Shown here: one piece after another, positions 1 through 11,135 of the stretch | Position numbering within the stretch: position 1 is the stretch's first letter | How the letters are laid out: every line of letters starts with the position of its first letter | Assembly (NCBI GenBank): GCA_016165875.1 | Contig: JABBOT010000080.1 | Location: forward strand, 871,667-935,666 | DNA length: 64,000 nucleotides | From: Acanthopleura granulata | Taxonomy: Eukaryota > Mollusca > Polyplacophora > Chitonida > Chitonidae | Direction of reading: 5' to 3' | The notes under the pieces: generated by a model | Database searches by the model: none | What the model was told of the DNA's origin: nothing | Seen by the model: only the letters and a program-made list of their open reading frames with translations | Program-made: the position numbers and the translations under genes

Positions 1-1935
1 TTGACATTTCTGATAATGATAAATTTGAAGGAACTTGAAACGCTTATGGAAAAGTTACAGGTGACATAAAATTTAATAAAAAATCAATGCCTGTAAATCA
101 GAAAATATATACTCTCTAACCCATATGGTGGAATGTTGTTTTATAATTACCTTTATCTGTAAATAGAGAGGCTACAGATTTAGAAAAATCAGGTACACTT
201 CTACGAGATGTATCAATGGTATCGTCATTGTCAGGATCGGCTTCAAATCCTGTCTTGCAGTCTTATGGCCATAAACAAAAGAAAACATGCATTTAAAACG
301 AATGGAGGTGGCAAAAAATGTTTCTTATTCACATCTGTGTAAGTGGTGCATTCATGTAAGTCAGGCACTCATTTGAGATAAATCCCAGAAAAAATCCTTG
401 TACCCATGTAAGTTTTGCCGAGTAATTTTGAGGATTTAACTCTCCTGATGCCCAGCTGATTGTCGCCCGACATCCACTGTGACTGATAACAGAGGTTCAA
501 ACGCCACACTGCAGTGGGCAAACTAGGAAATAGTCCAACCTCCTGTGGGTTCATCTACATGCATGAATGGTTTCCTTTGATAATTTATCTGGTTGCCTGG
601 CCATTGTCTTTGATTGCACCTTGACTTGTCTTCATTTTGTTTTGCCAAATTAAGGCTTTTATGGTTATAAAAACCTGCTTGGCCTTCCTTGACTGGTGCA
701 TGCTGTTGTTGTTTCACCTGCGATTTTACCACCTAATGGCAGCATGACTAACTGAATTTCCATACAAATCACCTATCATCTGAAGGCCTAGTTCATAATG
801 TAAAACCTTGATGAAAATTCATATAAGCATGTAACTGGCACAGGGCTTTGTTAGGCTTGAAAATATTGGTAAAAAGTGCACCAGTTACACATGCTAGTGC
901 GGCATTTCCGGTAAATAACCACTGTAACAGTGTAAACCATCTATCGAAGTTCACACTCTCAAAAAGAGAGATTTAATTTTTTGGTCGCGGAGACCAAAAT
1001 TTTAGTTGCATATGCAGCCAGTTAGTCATTTAGTGTAAGCCCTCATTTATTTTACAGCTGTAAGCCATGAGCATCTATCAAAGTTCACATGATCAGAAAA
1101 GAAAGCTGCAGAGGGAATTGCAAACTATGAGTACAGGCTGTGTCCATTGAAAGACACCGCTATGCTTAACTATTGCTGGTAGAGCCACCTGGCGTCAGGG
1201 GAAAGGAACCGTCCAGACTGTGTGCGGCCGCTGTCAGTCTCGCTACACTAAAGTCAAAAAGAGAACTATCTGGACCAAGAGAAGTTGGTCAAGTTTATTC
1301 GCAAGGATTGGTAGAGACCGAAAAGGCTTTTTGTTTGTCATGTTTGATTTTACACGCCCCTCCAATACTAAACAAGCCTTCTCAAATCTAAATCAACGCA
1401 CTTGGTCATGGAGAATTTTGTATAAGGGAGATAATTTGTAACGCGCTCCGTGGTTTTTGAGATGTTCAAATTGAAATTATGTCAAATTTTGAATATTCCT
1501 TTCCGAAAACAACATAAGTTGAATAAATATAATCACGCATTGAGTTTTTTATTCATTTGACCAACGCAATACAGGGTGGTCCAGACAACTTCTATAAACC
1601 CTTGGCAAATGTATGTTGCCACACTTAGTTATATTTAATCACTTTTATTTACCACTAAAAATGCACTTCTTTGAGCAAAATTTTAGGTTATTTACTGTAA
1701 TGTGTACAGACAACAGCTGAAGCAAGGAGTCGTAGATGCCTGGACTCCAGATATGGATAGATTTTGTGTAGTAATCCTGTGATGTCAGGACGGGAGGGGA
1801 GATCAGTTTTGTCTGGATATCTCAGGATTGCTTGAATTGTTGTCTTTGTTAAAGTGATTATAGCTTCAGTATGTCCTTATATCCAAAGGTGGAAGAATTG
1901 CAAGTAAGCTCATTTGGTATTTTTCCTGTTTGCAG
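1..1935 (+). other. 3' part of the last GMPR intron
   Basis: No GMP reductase exon is visible here, so the last intron is longer than 1.9 kb. It is AT-rich and holds a truncated copy of the TA-flanked MITE family near 1640-1697. Several short open frames in 1173-1441 show no recognisable protein family. Confidence 0.7.
1640..1697 (+). mobile_element. MITE copy D, right-end fragment
   Basis: Matches only the right end of the family: 'taaaaatgcacttctttgag', then AAAATTTTAGGTTATTTACTG, followed by TA at 1698-1699. A left terminus is not recognisable about 218 bp upstream, so the copy is truncated or decayed there. Confidence 0.6.
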
Positions 1936-2134
1936 AGCATCAGAAGGGAAGACTGTAGAGATAGAGTACCGCGGTGACGTCGAAGTGACGATACAGGACA
2001 TCCTGGGAGGTCTACGCTCCACCTGTACCTACGTGGGTGCGGGCAAACTTAAAGAACTCAGCCGCAGAACCACCTTTATCAGAGTTACTCAGCAGCTGAA
2101 TGAAATATTTACGCCCTTCACAAAGGAGCACTGA
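1936..2134 (+). CDS. GMPR: GMP reductase, last coding exon (partial gene)
   Basis: GMP reductase converts GMP to IMP by NADPH-dependent reductive deamination in the cytosol, returning guanine nucleotides to the purine pool. This exon encodes the C-terminal 65 residues after a split Arg codon. It contains [40 protein letters not shown] and [17 protein letters not shown], which align almost residue for residue with the C-terminus of animal GMPR/GMPR2; the ASEGKTVE and RSTCTYVG segments lie near the cofactor-binding end of the barrel. The start is a splice acceptor (tgtttgcag at 1927-1935), not a Met: an upstream in-frame ATG at 1871 is intronic. The TGA is at 2132-2134. The catalytic Cys and the rest of the enzyme (about 280 residues) lie left of position 1. 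I searched 1-1870 on this strand for the preceding conserved exon and did not find it. Vertebrates have two paralogues, and I cannot say which this matches better. Confidence 0.95.
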
Positions 2135-2570
2135 TGGTAAGCGTACCCCAGGGTTTGAGGGTAACATTGTGTCGTTTTAGCTGTGAAGGAAAATAATTAC
2201 TTCGGTGAGAAAAACCAGTGAAAATATGAAAATAGTGCACATGGGTGTACATTTTATATAGAATGTATTACATGCTTGATAGTGTGGTTGACCGAGATCT
2301 CCATGTCATTTATGATAATTTTGTGCCGAATTGCATTTTCAGTATTATCAGGAGAAAGAAAAATTGTAAAAAATTATCTAAACCACTGTCTCCAGTGTCA
2401 TGAAGTCATTAAAACGTGAATTTGTGTCCAAAAAGGGTGTATCAAAGCTAAATTGTGACGATGTCCACATTTTAAATACATGTACTTTGTAACTGCTGTT
2501 GATATGAAATATATATGAGAATTTAACTGACGTGATGGTTGCTGTATTTGAATAAAATGATCATAACATA
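2135..2570 (+). other. GMPR: GMPR 3' UTR
   Basis: AT-rich sequence without a credible reading frame follows the TGA of GMP reductase and runs to a canonical AATAAA. The 3' end should fall 10-30 nt past that signal. The UTR extent is inferred. Confidence 0.6.
2551..2556 (+). terminator. GMPR: Poly(A) signal of GMPR
   Basis: Canonical AATAAA about 417 nt after the stop codon, in the right orientation. It is the first perfect signal I see downstream of the gene. Confidence 0.55.
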
Positions 2571-2836
2571 GTTACCTTTGCTGTTAAGAGTTAGAACTGG
2601 GTATTACATCCATTTTTTTTTGTTTTTTCGCATTGTTCCTTTCAAGGCTTCTGTTATGTTTTACATATGTGAAGAAGTGTTATCAGTATTCAGGTAGTAG
2701 AGAATCAAATTGCTCCATAATTGGTGAATTAATTATATTTCCCAGTTGTAGATAATTGGTTAAAAGAAAAAACACATTTGGTTAAACAATGTCTCAAATA
2801 GCACAGCTATATGAACTGTGACCAGAAACGTCATTA

Positions 2837-3400
2837 TACCCCTCTGCCAATTTTGGCCAAGGGGTCCGTCCGTCAGTTTGTCTGCCTGTCCTTATTCCTC
2901 GTAAATGCTCTATCTCTAGAACAGTTTTTCCAATGTTCACCAAGCTTACACCACATTTAAACATTGGCATGAGGAAGAACCCTATTGATCATCAGTGACC
3001 TTGACCTTTTTCTTCAATGTCATTGGGGTCATTTGAGTTAAATTTTATACAAGGCTTGTAAATGCGTTATCTCTATAACGCTTTAGTCCAAATTCACGAA
3101 ACTTACACAACACTTACACATTGGCATGAGGAAGAAAGCTGTCGATTTTCAGTGACCTAGACCTTTTTCTCCAAGGTCATTTGGTTCGTTTGAATTAATT
3201 GCTTATAAACGCTCTATCTCTACAACGGTTTTGCCCAAACTCATCACACCAGACTTACACATTGGCAGGCAGAAGAACCCTGTTGATTTTCAGTGACATT
3301 GACTGTTTCCTTCAAGGCCACTGGGGTCATTTAATTTTATAAAAAGCTTGTGAAGACTCTCTTTCTTGAACAGTTTGTCCAAAGTTCACCAACTGTATAC
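2837..3400. repeat. Degenerate tandem repeat, ~150-bp unit, about 4 copies
   Basis: Recurring landmarks define the period. A GCTCTATCTCTAGAAC-like box occurs at about 2907, 3064, 3211 and 3355 (spacing 157, 147 and 144). Each is followed by a 'CCAAANTCACCAA'-type box, 'ACACATTGGCATGAGGAAGAA' variants, and 'CAGTGACCTTGACCTTTTTC' variants. The copies are clearly diverged, so the array is old. The opening 'ggggtccgtccgtcagtttg' looks like the start of dispersed repeats I have seen in mollusc genomes; that is recollection, not a search. Confidence 0.75.
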
Positions 3401-5659
3401 CACACGTACACAATTTTATGAATGGCTGGTATTATACATAATATCTCTTGGAATTTGTATTTATTCAGTGCATTGTACATGTGCTAAAGGCTGAGGGGTT
3501 TTAAGTGCGCTGCACGGTATTTTTTACTTTTGAAATGTCCAAGAGATAATAGGTTTGAAACCTCATTGTTCTGCAAAATTTGTGCTCACCAAGAGTTGTA
3601 AAATAAGATGCCACAAATGCTCAGAAGTGTTCACTGAGACACCACTGTGCTTAACTCTTGTGGTTTACAACATGACTTGGTTGCAATCTGAGTAGCGATA
3701 GTTAATAACAAATTTATCTGTGTAATTCGGCTTTCAAGGTTGGCGAAAAGTAACTGGTAATAAGCTAAATCTGGGTCACGAAAACCTGAAGGCTTTGTTT
3801 TTGGACAAAGGATACAAGAAATGGTCATTAGGATCTTTTCTCTGCCATCAACACCGACAGAACAGTGATCTTGTCATTTGTCATGGATGTATTTCTGTGG
3901 TCTGAAAGAAGTTTTATGACGGTCACAGGGCTTTACTTTGACATATTACTGACTTTTTATATTATAAGATCTCATACAATCTGGCAGTGAAAATCTCTCT
4001 TCTCTGCACTGATGATAGACAAAGAATTGAGCTTCGGTGACATCAGCATAATGTGAGATCCCCTATGCATGTTTCTGGTCTCAGTGCTTGGACTGCTCTT
4101 CACTGCCACTAGTCTCTAGGATGACAAGCCTGTGTTAGACAGGAGTCAGTCTCAGTCCTAACCTCAACAGTTTACTGTGCTAAAATTTCCGGCTCTTCTG
4201 AAGAATTTTTATTTTACCACTAGTCAGAACAAAAATGAAAATTAGTTCGTGAGTTGTTATCTAAGAAAGTGAAAACTAAGTATGATTTCCAGTTTGTCTT
4301 AGACAGCCACATGATCCAAGGGACTGGCTGAAGGTAAGCTCGCCTGCTCATCCTCGGGTTCACTTCCCTTCACACTGGTAGCCTTGTAAGCCAGAATTAC
4401 TGTCCTTTTTCTTCAGATCTGGGACTTGGTCGAGTCTCCGTGCCTTTATGATTGTTCCTCTTTCTCCTTATAACATAGAAAGCTCCATAAACATGATACA
4501 TTTACATGTAAGTAGGATTTAATGAAGCTAGTTATGAGGTAATGTTTCTAAGCATGTGAAGGATGCACACATTCTTTGCAAACATGTTCTGCCCTTTAAG
4601 ATGTATTTTACAAAATATTGTCGTATAAGCTTGTGTTTGAGGAGATTATGTTGTTCCATCAGTGAGACTGCAACTTAACAAGACATATTTGACACAGCAT
4701 GTTGTGGTATGTTTTTAAATACAGTCGTTTCTGCTCACAAGCTTAGCTTTCTGGTTATTGAGCTACTGTGTTAAAAAAGTAGGTCCATTATTGTTATAAA
4801 AGCTGCTAGACCTCTAGATGTGCTGATGTCAGCATGTTACGATTATATGAGGCTGATATTGTTAAGTGTCATATTTATACCATAAAATTATCATGATCTT
4901 TCGAAGTCCTTGGGACTAAATTTTGAGCTTTTCCTCATTGTCATTGATGCTTGTGTGCCATGTTAAATGTGACAATTTTTCATTATGCTATAAAACAGAT
5001 AACCACCATCAATAAATGGATTGGTTATGGTATTTTTTTCTATTTGCTTGACTTATATACTTGAAAGTCTACCCGCAGTTATGAGGAGGAAATGTGGGAA
5101 GGATATTTTGCATAGTATTTCAAATTTGGCTTTGAGTTACATCTGTGAAAACTATTGATTCATGTGCTGTTGTTAGATGAAAATACTTCTATGTGTTTTT
5201 ACTGTTTTAGTGTTTTATTTTGGAAACTTCCGCTGTTTTTGGTTTCCAGTGCTTGTAGTTCTAACTCACAGGCTGTTTATATGTAATTTACAGTCCCAAG
5301 TCCAACTTTATGGCTTTTGTCCAATGGATATGTTGGCCAGTGTCCAATATTTTGTAGGGTTAATCCTGTGCCAGTCAGACTATGTATAATACTGTGTGTT
5401 TTGTTTGGCTAATTTAAGGATCACATTTTATGGTCATGGAAATGTCCCATAAATGTACATGTATACACACCATCATCTTAAATATTATTGTTTTTGAACA
5501 TTTTGAAGTGTGGCAAATTTGGTCTTGTCCTCTTTAGTAGGAAGCCTATCAAGCAGTTTTGGTATCTGATAATTTGATTATTTCCCTTGGATGGAGTATT
5601 CCAACAAATTTTCTAATAACCTCTGAGCTTATCTCCAGAACCACTGGGCCAAATTCATG

Positions 5660-5716
5660 ACATACTATTTCACTTGTGCGTCAGCGGCCAGCATTGTAGT
5701 GGGAGGAAAGCAGGAT
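5660..5716 (-). mobile_element. SINE fragment (V-SINE/RUDI-like)
   Basis: The segment containing 'ggccagcattgtagtgggag' matches the middle of the longer SINE copies at 15.7 kb and 60.8 kb ('cagcattatggtgggaggaa'). Only about 55 bp is recognisable. Orientation is set with the tRNA-like head as the 5' end. Confidence 0.5.
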
Positions 5717-6330
5717 CAATACATGTACTGACTGTCTTGTTATGTCATGTATTAAAGCATTGTATGTCCATAACTATTGGGTCAGTTTTAGTCAAATTTC
5801 GCTTCAGCACTCACTGGGAATTCCCTTTGACTGAACTGACAGGTTACAGTAGCAAGCCCTGACCTGCACTCTATTTGACTTTCCAAAATTACTGAGTGAT
5901 TACAAAGCCACATTAGCACTCGAAAAAGACAAGCAACATGAGGCGCTGTTGCCAGGTAAGGGAGTTTTACAACCTTCTCGTCCTTTGAGAAAAACAAATG
6001 GCAGAAAAGTTCACTGAGCAGATTGGGAATTTTCCCTGTATGTTACATTGGCTCAAGGTCTCAGGATCCTCCCACCTTTACTGGAATGCTGATACGGTTT
6101 ATGAAATGAAACTGATGGGACAATGTGTAACCTGCTTAACTCAGTGTCTAGTTAGATTCTCAGCACTTCTTGGTATAGTTATCCTTGTAGATACTCACCG
6201 AGTTATTTTCAAGTAAAATGTTGTACTTGGATTCTCTCATGTATCCCTGTGCTTCAGGGAAGCGAAACTACCGGTAATTTATCTACATTTACATTGTGAA
6301 GTTAAAGGTCAGATTGATGTGGTGTCTGCT

Positions 6331-6346
6331 ATATATATATATATAA
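6331..6346. repeat. (AT)n microsatellite
   Basis: Uninterrupted alternating AT of about 16 bp. Confidence 0.8.
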
Positions 6347-6522
6347 TGTGCTAGCCATTGAGGGCTGTTTTAGTACATCACACAGTGCAGGGGTTGTGGT
6401 CAGTGTAGAATTGAAGTGCTCCTGGTGAACCTATGAATTGTCCATTTAAGATGTTAACCAGTGACTCAAATTTGTATCCTATTCCCCTGTCTCAGTTGCA
6501 TTGAATTCCGGTACTGAAAATA

Positions 6523-6740
6523 CCCTGAATGACCTAAAATTTCTTCCATGACTAAGTTGCTTATTTTTTTCCAATTCTGAGAGTTCTATTGATTTTAGAA
6601 AGTTGTTTTGAGCTGTGTTTGGAAAAACAGATGATACACTGCTGGGAAAATATGAGTTTCATCACCAGATATAATTCTTTATGATGTTAATTTGCCTCTA
6701 AAGATGCACCTTTTTGGACAAACTTTCAGGCCATTTACAG
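6523..6740 (+). mobile_element. MITE copy A, 218 bp, TA-flanked
   Basis: Left end CCCTGAATGACCTAAAATTT preceded by TA (6521-6522); right end GGCCATTTACAG followed by TA (6741-6742). The two ends are imperfect inverted repeats. The body aligns along its whole length with the 219-bp copy at 11302-11520, sharing CATGACTAAGTTGCT, AGTTTCA and TTAATTT blocks. No coding capacity. TA target sites and short TIRs are typical of Tc1/mariner-derived MITEs, but the family assignment is inference. Confidence 0.8.
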
Positions 6741-7152
6741 TAAACACACTAACACGTTTCTGGTTTTGCGATGTATTATCCAGCTGTATTTGATAGTCAT
6801 GGATGCAGCTTAGTGATGCGTTACAGGAAAGAAAAGTGATATTTTGGTTGTTTGTAGAAAGTATGGGTCGAATAGGACTATCTGCGTCAATGTTGAAGCA
6901 TTGTGACCAATGGCAGTCACACACAATTCATCTAGTTTTATATGAGTCTTTGTGACATCTGGGACTTTACATGCACTTATATAAAACATGGTGTAAGCCA
7001 AAACTTATATGTACATGAGAGAAATGAGAAGTGAGCAGAATTTGTGGGTGTTGTCAGAGCCTGTAACGTTGTAGAATAGGCATGAATAACAAGCTTCTGT
7101 TCATCCCTTGTAAGACCTACTCGGCTTGTGCATGCTCATCCACCACATAACA

Positions 7153-7488
7153 CAACAATCTGTTTGCACATACACGATATGGCAAAACCATATTTGCACA
7201 CCCAAGATACTGCAAAACCATGTGTGCACACCCACGACACGGTAAAACCATGTTTGCACACACACCACATGGAAAAACCATGTTTGCTACACCCACAACA
7301 CGATAAAACCATGTGTGCAAACGACACATGACAAAACCATGTGTGTAACCACACCACACAGCAAAACCATGTTTGCACACCTACGACACAGCAAAACATG
7401 TTTGCACACGATAAAGCAAAACCATGTTTCCACACCCAAACATGGCAAAACCATTTTTGCACACCCATGATACGGCAAAACCGATGGC
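7153..7488. repeat. 30-bp minisatellite, about 11 copies
   Basis: Consensus roughly GCAAAACCATGTTTGCACAC followed by CCACGACACG. Copies vary by substitutions and small indels (one is 25 bp, one 27 bp). Because the unit is close to a multiple of three, several long open frames appear on the minus strand; they are products of the repeat. Confidence 0.9.
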
Positions 7489-7850
7489 AGTCTCCATGTA
7501 AGTGAGTGCACTTGCTTGGTGAACCATATTTTGTTGAGCGAAGAAGAAATCTTTATTCAAACTACTGTTTGGAAATGGAATTTGGATACACATTACATCA
7601 TAATACGCACTGAAGATGTACATGTAATTTATGTTTAAAATTTCAGAGTGATAAATATAGCCAACTATAAAACTCACAGCTTTCCTGTATCTGCTGACTT
7701 CATTTTTCCTTCAGACTAGTTCAAGACATTTTAATGTAAATTACTTCGTATCCCCCTCAGGCAACCATGCCGACGAACAGCCTGGTACTGTAATTCAGGT
7801 GTTGGGCCTTGCTGTGTCAAGAACACAACTCTCAATGCTCAAGATGGATG

Positions 7851-7856
7851 TTTATT
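7851..7856 (-). terminator. Candidate distal poly(A) signal of rhophilin
   Basis: AATAAA on the minus strand, 2.9 kb downstream of the rhophilin stop codon. A nearer AATAAA lies at 10125-10120 and another about 7550. Which one is used cannot be decided from sequence. Confidence 0.3.
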
Positions 7857-10119
7857 GAAGTAAACTGATATCATGATATACAATAACAATAAAACATTCT
7901 TGTCTGTGCATAGATGAGGATACATATATATATTAATCAGATGGAATGATATTTAGTAAGAACATGTCTACATGTACAAGTGCACATGCTCAAAAACCAA
8001 ACCAGTCGGATGTCAAACTTAAAAAAAAAAAAAATAAAATATATGCATCGTTTAATAATATAGATATTGCTTGGATTTCATGTTCTCTTCACAGATCCTG
8101 TTGAGTTGTATCGTATGGGTTATAATATATCCTACTGAACATGTTTCCATGGACACTAATTCAAACTGACACTGATCACACATATGACAGTGTCAATGTT
8201 GCACACCACGATCATTTTGTGTATGCACACCTTAGACATCATTCAGTAACATGTGCATATTTCTTTCTTTCTTTTCACTTATTTTAAGTTGATCCATTCA
8301 CAAGGAATGTATTTAAGAGAAAAACTGCAGATTTCAAGACATGATCACTGCAAATAACACCTATGTCTGTAGAAATCAATGTAGAGCCTAATTCAAGTTA
8401 AAGCTTTACGGTATGTTGCAAAATAGTGTTGAGCACAACTAACATTATGGAATTTCTTGGTGAACAAACTTTTACAATAAAGCAACAAAAACACATCAAC
8501 ACTGAAAAAATAAGTAGGCTTCAGTATTCGAAGTGGTCCCCTAACACTTAGTACATCAAAATAAGTGCAAGCGTAAAACTGAATTTAACCAAAGTTCCAT
8601 GCGTCCACAAACAGGAGTAAATTTGTATTACAACTTAATATGCATGGCAGTAAGACATACACATATAAAACCTATCATTCATACCACTGGATGATCCAGT
8701 CTTCCTCCCACAAACTGACTTCAGTATACTAATATCCGCACAATGATTTGATTGTAACAGATTTTGATATTAACCATGGAAAATGATACCAAACAAAAGT
8801 GTCGTCATTGTTGTATTTCTGTACCAATGGCAGAGCACACAACTGTAAATGTTTACACAAGGCAAGCTGTATATGTCACATACATGTAGAGCCAGATGTG
8901 ATAGCAGATTTTCATAAAATCCAAAATCAAAATATACAGCTGTTTTTTTTAACAAGATTATTGAAGGTTTGCAGAGAAAAAGATTAAAATACACAAACTA
9001 CGTTAGGAAATATTGCCAGCGATTCACACAAAGGACAAAGTCAACTCTGTAAATGTAAATAGGACTATCATGGGCAAGGCCATGCACTTGGACATAAACA
9101 AGACAACGAACAATGGAGTAATAGCAAATAAAGGAGGAGACCAGCTGTACATCCCAGGACAGCACTAAGACACTCGGCCAGACAGCAAGCACTCCTGTAT
9201 TACAGCTAAATCTGCACCGAAAGCAAAACATGTTTTCCATTCTTAAATAAAAAACAAAACCAAACATTCAACAGTGTACTTGTATGTCTAAAATTTTAAA
9301 GACATAAGGCCCGGAGTATTTCTGTTGTAAGTTAACTAGTTTGTGTATCACCACTGACTTCACTTTGTTTGGAGGTATAACAAACATTCTTCACAGTCCT
9401 CTATAAGTGACACGTCTCTGATTGGGGCAACTAACCTTGCACGTCTAAGTCAAGCTTAAAATCTAAATTAAAACAATAATAATAATACTTTGATAGACTT
9501 GTATGTAACATAATTACATAGGTAATACTTCAAGAGATAAACCAAAGGGATTTAACAAAAAAGGATATTAAAAGAGTATTTTATATTAAATTTTAAAATC
9601 ACATTCACTTTCAAACTTGTCTTCACATTATTTCATTTCACATGGGAACACATTAAACTGGGGCTGCCATGCTGGTGAGCCAGAGGAGTTCGGCCTACAT
9701 GTATTTCTTTGCCATGAAAGAAAAATGGGAGAAGCTAAGTCTACCCCATGTAAATAGAATGTACGCCCCCAGTTAGGCTGCATGTTTGTTCACTTTAAGT
9801 GCTACTTTCAATCTTTAAGCACTGTTTGAAACATGTAGTATGAAAATACAGTAATACTATGTACAAGTACATTCTACACATCTGGAATTGTACTAAGATG
9901 ACAACTTGAAAACATAACATTAGTCAAGGCAGCAGTTTTATAAAATTTCTGTTAACTATATCATTCATCAGCAAACTTATACAAATTGCATTAAACTTCA
10001 CCATTTCAACTCCTAATCACATTCCTCTGAACATTATTCCATGTTCCGTCATGACTGTGTGCTTAAAAATATGTTTCTAAGAACTGGACAATACTTTGTC
10101 ACTTTCTCTTGTATTGCTA

Positions 10120-10125
10120 TTTATT
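10120..10125 (-). terminator. Candidate proximal poly(A) signal of rhophilin
   Basis: AATAAA on the minus strand about 650 nt after the stop codon, just past the 28-bp minisatellite. Its use would give a short 3' UTR that still contains the minisatellite. Confidence 0.35.
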
Positions 10126-10255
10126 TCATTTCCATACAAAATATTACAATCTCATACCTTACAGAGAATACAACATCCTGGGTGTAAAAATGGCTAGAAG
10201 ACTGGGATTAGGCTGTGTAACATTCAGCTTTTGATTCAGCACCTTTCTGACCAGC

Positions 10256-10640
10256 AGGAGTCTGGAGAAATTCTGTTAGTGTATCAACACAGCAGAGACT
10301 CTGTTAGTGTGTCAACACTGGAGAGACTGTGTATCAACACTGGAGAGGCTCTGTTTATCTATTAAAACTGGAGAGGCTCTGTTAGTGTATCAACACTGGA
10401 GAGGCTCTGCTAATGTATCAACACCCGAGAAGCCCTGTCAGTGTATCAACACCGAAGAGGCTCTGTTTATGTATTAGAACTGGAGAGGCTCTATCAGTGT
10501 ATCAACACTGGAGAGGCTCTGTTTATGTATTAAAACTGGAGAGAGACTGTTCATGTATTAAAACTGGAGCTGCTCTGTCAGTGTATCAACACTGGAGAGG
10601 CTCTGTCAGTATCAACACTTGAGAGAGACTGTTGTAGTGT
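10256..10640. repeat. 28-bp minisatellite, about 13 copies
   Basis: Consensus GTGTATCAACACTGGAGAGG followed by CTCTGTTA. Two variants are interspersed: one with 'gtgtatcaacactgg' and one with 'tgtattaaaactgg'. The array begins about 135 nt after the rhophilin stop codon, so it is probably transcribed as 3' UTR. Confidence 0.9.
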
Positions 10641-10775
10641 ACATTTATCAACACTGCATATCTGAGAGGTCACTGCAGACCTCTCATATCTTCTAAATTT
10701 GCACTCGCAGTTTAGTATCACATGTTAAAGAATCTGTGTAAACAGTCATATTGCAGCAGTGCTGGTGGGTGTTCA

Positions 10776-11135
10776 TTACCGCAACATCACTTCACTATTA
10801 GAAGACGCTGTCCTTTCAAGCCCATTGTCCTTGTTGGAGTTTTTGCGTGCAAAAATCCAGGCTGCACTCAGTCTCTTGCCGCCTTTGCCACTTTTACTGC
10901 TCACCATACTACCGTTAGGGCTCTGCATGCGTGTGGGAGTGCTGGGGGTGCTTGGTATGCTGGCTGGAGGAGACACACGCTGATCTAGGAAGCTCGCACC
11001 CATTGGAGTAACCAGTTTTAGAGTCAGACTGTTGCCAGCTTGCCGTACCAGCTTGACCACATCATCGTGATGAGCCCACTTTGTGTCCACTCCGCTGACC
11101 TGGACAACGAAATCTCCGACCTTCATCCCCTCCAC
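10776..11135 (-). CDS. RHPN2: Rhophilin exon 15 (residues 538-656), second half of PDZ and C-terminal tail
   Basis: [20 protein letters not shown] and [20 protein letters not shown] finish the PDZ fold (A..G...GD.....G......H..VV.L...). The tail is Ser/Thr-Pro rich ([20 protein letters not shown]) and then basic ([20 protein letters not shown]). Several SP/TP sites could be kinase targets (inference). It ends SNSEVMLR, which is not itself a PDZ ligand. Acceptor gtttcag at 11142-11136; stop TGA at 10778-10776. Confidence 0.95.
   Translation of the reverse strand: MEGMKVGDFVVQVSGVDTKWAHHDDVVKLVRQAGNSLTLKLVTPMGASFLDQRVSPPASIPSTPSTPTRMQSPNGSMVSSKSGKGGKRLSAAWIFARKNSNKDNGLERTASSNSEVMLR

Larger units (their letters stand above)
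3400..7150. other. Intergenic region between convergent GMPR and rhophilin genes
   Basis: No exon-like coding segment was found on either strand. It contains a SINE fragment (about 5660-5716), a short (TA)n run (6331-6346) and a full-length MITE copy (6523-6740). Open frames of 60-80 codons scattered here have no family resemblance and no splice context. Confidence 0.6.
7857..10775 (-). other. Probable rhophilin 3' UTR or downstream flank
   Basis: AT-rich, without exon-like coding sequence on either strand. It holds an A-rich tract at about 8021-8040 and the 28-bp minisatellite at 10256-10640. How much is transcribed depends on the poly(A) site used. Confidence 0.45.

Noticed and set aside
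1871..1935. ATG-initiated extension of the GMP reductase frame
   Set aside because: The residues before Arg do not match GMP reductase, and a strong acceptor (tttgcag) lies at the point where homology begins. The ATG is intronic.
7117..7677. Cys/Trp-rich minus-strand frames of 74-110 codons
   Set aside because: They lie on the 30-bp minisatellite in several frames at once, so no single frame is favoured.
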